Shown here: positions 4,737-6,865 of the stretch, one piece after another
Layout of the letters: every line of letters begins with the position of its first letter
Position numbering within the stretch: position 1 is the first letter of the stretch
Notes under the pieces: generated by a model
Database searches by the model: none
Told to the model about the DNA's origin: nothing
What the model saw: only the letters and a program-made list of their open reading frames with translations
Translations under genes and position numbers: made by a program
Origin: an uncultured Eubacteriales bacterium
Lineage (GTDB): Bacteria; Bacillota; Clostridia; Christensenellales; Aristaeellaceae
Reading direction: 5' to 3'
DNA: 6,865 nucleotides
NCBI GenBank assembly: GCA_902796115.1
Contig: CADBNX010000388.1
Span: 1 to 6,865 of the forward strand

Positions 4737-6865
4737 ATGAAAGGAAAGCAGATCGTTTTCATTTGCGGAATACTAGCTCTTTTTTCTCTGCTTTGTTTTT
4801 ACTCAAGTACAGCATATGCGGAGAAAAACCATGCAGTGTCCGGAAAAAACTATATACTTCCTGACAACAGCGATTATATGCTCTCAGACGGTTCGCCGAC
4901 AGAAACGTTTTTTTATGGCGCGAAAAGTATGGGAACTCTGCAAATAACAGGGGCATTGGAAAAAAAGACTACCTATAATGGTTTTACTGCTTATGGTGTT
5001 AACGGAACGGTGTCAATTCATTATGCATATGATGGCAGGTATCAGTGTGTTGATGTGGATAGATGGTATGTCGATGATGATGGGACAGGAAAAGTCAATT
5101 CATATGGACTCGGCTTTATGCTTGGCGTTGGACATGGCTGTATTATCATTGAGAAATCGTCAGATGGAAAGATGTGGGAGAAGACCAAAGATCCCATACT
5201 GAACTATTTTACTGGCAAAAAGAGCGTTTCGGAATCCTTGGTTTACAGCATTCCGGAAAGCGAGATAAAAAACGGATGTTATTACAGGGTACTTGTTGCA
5301 TATCGTTTCAGCAGAAGGACCGGAGATGGATTCTGGTGGATTGGCGACAGGCATGAGTATAAAAAATGCATTGAGCTTTACTCATTTTATGTCTGCTCAG
5401 AAAAAAACTATATAACTGTTCGGGATATAGGAAATGGCTCAAACCTATTTGACCAAGCAAGTACCGAGGCCGGCTTTATGGTCTGTAAAAACGGAAGCCA
5501 AGCTACGGTAACGGTGAATGGAAGCAAAAAGGAATGTAAGGATTATGATTTTTTTGTCGAACCCGGTGAATACCGTATCAGTATAACAACGCAGCTTGGA
5601 AGCGGATACAAATATAATATTACGGTTACAAACGGATTGGATTTCACTCCGCTTACGCAAAAAATCTATGTTAGTGACAAAGATAAAGGTTTTCTTTTGT
5701 CGAAGAAGGTATCATATGTGGCCTTTGGTTCTCAACTGACATCGCTATTCTTGGCAACTCCAAAGGGTACAGAGATAAAGCAGAATGATTCCAAATATGG
5801 CATAAAGGGAAAAAGTATTTCACTGTATTTAAAATTAAACCAGGAACCCAAAAGTCTCGGAGCCGGTTGGGTAATTTCTGATGATACCTGGGGAAGCAGG
5901 AAAAACGAACAGGTTTGTGGTGTTGACACCGGGACTGTCGGAAAAGGCGCATTGATTATACAGACTTCCAGTGATGGCAAAAACTGGAGAAACATCGATA
6001 AAGGCCGGTATGAAAAAGGTCTTTATACAACAGATTATGCATCCTATTACGGAAAAGATGAAAATGTACTGATCTATACACCTTCCGGACAGGATGTGAT
6101 CAATGGTGTATATATCAGGGTACTGTTTGCCTATCAGCTGAATCATGTTATAAATAAACAGTACCGTGATTATGTTGAGGTGTACGAGTTCTACCTTTGC
6201 AGTGACGATCTTGGTGCGATAACCTTTCATAACCTTTCGGTGGCGAATACGCTTGCCGAAACGTATGCAGATATGGATCAGAATACGGTTGAAGTATATA
6301 AGCAGGCTGAAACATTGGAAGACGGTTCCTATACCGTGACAGGATTTCAGATTGATAAAAAGCTTAATCCTACTGTTCGATATACGATCCGAAGAGACGG
6401 AGCTGCTGTTAATGGTACTCAGAATAAGTATGATAAGTCCGGTAAGTATGACATTACACTGATCAGTGCTGTGGGCAGCACGAGAGAGTTAACGATCTAT
6501 GTGGATCGCAAGACCCCTGAAGAAGCTATGCAGCAGTATTTCGGCGAGGGCTTTATTATAGGAAAACGGATTTTCTCTGAGGGAGAGTACCCTGTTTATG
6601 AGAGCGGCAAGTTCAGCTATCATGTATCGGAGTTGGACAGGAATGTACTTCCGTTATATGGACAGATCACGAATCTTTTTACCGGTTCCGTGATTACAGT
6701 AGAAAAAAGCGCTGAAGAAAAAACTGGCATTATCTCAGAGCCCGGTGAGTACCAGGCGGTTTTTGCAACAGATGAAAAGGCCTTTACGGGGGAATTAACC
6801 GGTGATGCGCGCGTCTTTACATTTCGTTTTCGGGCCATTGCCCAGGGTACTGCGCCCGGCCCCAA
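4737..6865 (+). CDS. Secreted protein with internal duplication, unknown function (3' end outside window)
   Basis: The frame from ATG 4737 stays open to the last base: 709 codons plus two bases, no stop. Residues 1-28 form a signal peptide: basic MKGK, a hydrophobic core, and a likely signal peptidase I cut after STAYA (28/29). The mature part is mostly beta-strand-like. Two units about 268 residues apart resemble each other. They share YGVNGTVSI/YGIKGKSIS (86-94/354-362), WYVDDD/WVISDD (110-115/378-383) and SSDGKMW/SSDGKNW (141-147/411-417). They also share YYRVLVAY/VYIRVLFAY (182-189/458-466) and LYSFYVCSE/VYEFYLCSD (214-222/482-490). An Ig-like strand pattern, EPGEYRISI (275-283), KSGKYDITL (567-575) and EPGEYQAVF (668-676), recurs after each unit and near the end. 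No catalytic motif, LPXTG or SLH anchor is visible, but the C-terminus is missing. S-x-DGK-x-W turns occur in secreted beta-sandwich domains, so adhesion or glycan binding is possible, but this is inference. GC is about 40%, against 60% or more upstream. Confidence 0.88.
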   Translation, partial: MKGKQIVFICGILALFSLLCFYSSTAYAEKNHAVSGKNYILPDNSDYMLSDGSPTETFFYGAKSMGTLQITGALEKKTTYNGFTAYGVNGTVSIHYAYDGRYQCVDVDRWYVDDDGTGKVNSYGLGFMLGVGHGCIIIEKSSDGKMWEKTKDPILNYFTGKKSVSESLVYSIPESEIKNGCYYRVLVAYRFSRRTGDGFWWIGDRHEYKKCIELYSFYVCSEKNYITVRDIGNGSNLFDQASTEAGFMVCKNGSQATVTVNGSKKECKDYDFFVEPGEYRISITTQLGSGYKYNITVTNGLDFTPLTQKIYVSDKDKGFLLSKKVSYVAFGSQLTSLFLATPKGTEIKQNDSKYGIKGKSISLYLKLNQEPKSLGAGWVISDDTWGSRKNEQVCGVDTGTVGKGALIIQTSSDGKNWRNIDKGRYEKGLYTTDYASYYGKDENVLIYTPSGQDVINGVYIRVLFAYQLNHVINKQYRDYVEVYEFYLCSDDLGAITFHNLSVANTLAETYADMDQNTVEVYKQAETLEDGSYTVTGFQIDKKLNPTVRYTIRRDGAAVNGTQNKYDKSGKYDITLISAVGSTRELTIYVDRKTPEEAMQQYFGEGFIIGKRIFSEGEYPVYESGKFSYHVSELDRNVLPLYGQITNLFTGSVITVEKSAEEKTGIISEPGEYQAVFATDEKAFTGELTGDARVFTFRFRAIAQGTAPGP
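4974..5402 (+). repeat. First copy of the internal protein duplication
   Basis: This encodes residues 80-222 of the secreted protein. It corresponds to residues 348-490 with nearly constant offset (268 at Y86/Y354, W110/W378 and C220/C488; 270 at the SSDGK motif). Similarity is clear in protein, while the DNA has diverged, so the duplication is old. The block ends in FYVCSE, whose cysteine is shared with the second copy. Confidence 0.75.
5778..6206 (+). repeat. Second copy of the internal protein duplication
   Basis: This encodes residues 348-490. It carries the same order of landmarks as the first copy: a YGIKG turn, the WVISDD strand, SSDGKNW, RVLFAY and FYLCSD. It lacks the RRTGDGFWWIGD insert of the first copy (193-204) and has a different loop there. 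An Ig-like segment follows, as it does after copy one. Confidence 0.75.

Noticed and set aside
4978..5202. A 74-codon plus-strand frame beginning MVLLLMVL
   Set aside because: It is a +1 shadow of the secreted-protein gene with no ribosome binding site of its own.
5835..6230. A 131-codon minus-strand frame with hydrophobic stretches inside the secreted-protein gene
   Set aside because: It lies fully antisense to the long signal-peptide-bearing frame, which has better coding evidence; hydrophobicity is a by-product of the complementary codons.

Overview
The window looks like part of a Clostridia-type (Bacillota) genome, probably from a gut or rumen habitat. The evidence is the strong AGGAGG-type ribosome binding sites, the tight same-strand gene packing, and carbohydrate-active families that are common in such bacteria. 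The taxonomic call is inference, because there is no rRNA or other marker gene here.

Left part (1-4403): three genes run left to right as one apparent operon. They are the 3' end of a DUF4832-type protein (1-378), a complete DUF5107-plus-TPR protein (392-2353) and a complete glycoside-hydrolase-like TIM-barrel protein resembling the GH123 N-terminal/DUF6067 family (2379-4403). The gaps are 13 and 25 bp, and both downstream genes have strong Shine-Dalgarno sequences. Neither complete protein has a signal peptide, so they probably act in the cytoplasm on imported oligosaccharides or glycosides. The substrate cannot be read from the sequence. This block is GC-rich (60% and 72% in two hand-counted 60-base blocks).

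Middle (4404-4736): a 333-bp gap with no convincing gene. It holds a perfect 40-bp palindrome, a GC-rich hairpin whose U-tract lies on the minus-strand side, some short direct repeats, and a good sigma-70-type promoter facing right.

Right part (4737-6865): a single long reading frame that is still open at the window end (709 codons). It encodes a secreted protein with a clear signal peptide and an internal duplication of about 268 residues. It matches no family I recognise. Its base composition is much more AT-rich (40% and 38% GC in two hand-counted blocks), so the intergenic gap is also a composition boundary and possibly an edge of acquired DNA.

The best candidates for something undescribed are the duplicated secreted protein, the palindrome/hairpin junction in front of it, and the uncharacterised three-gene glycan-processing operon.
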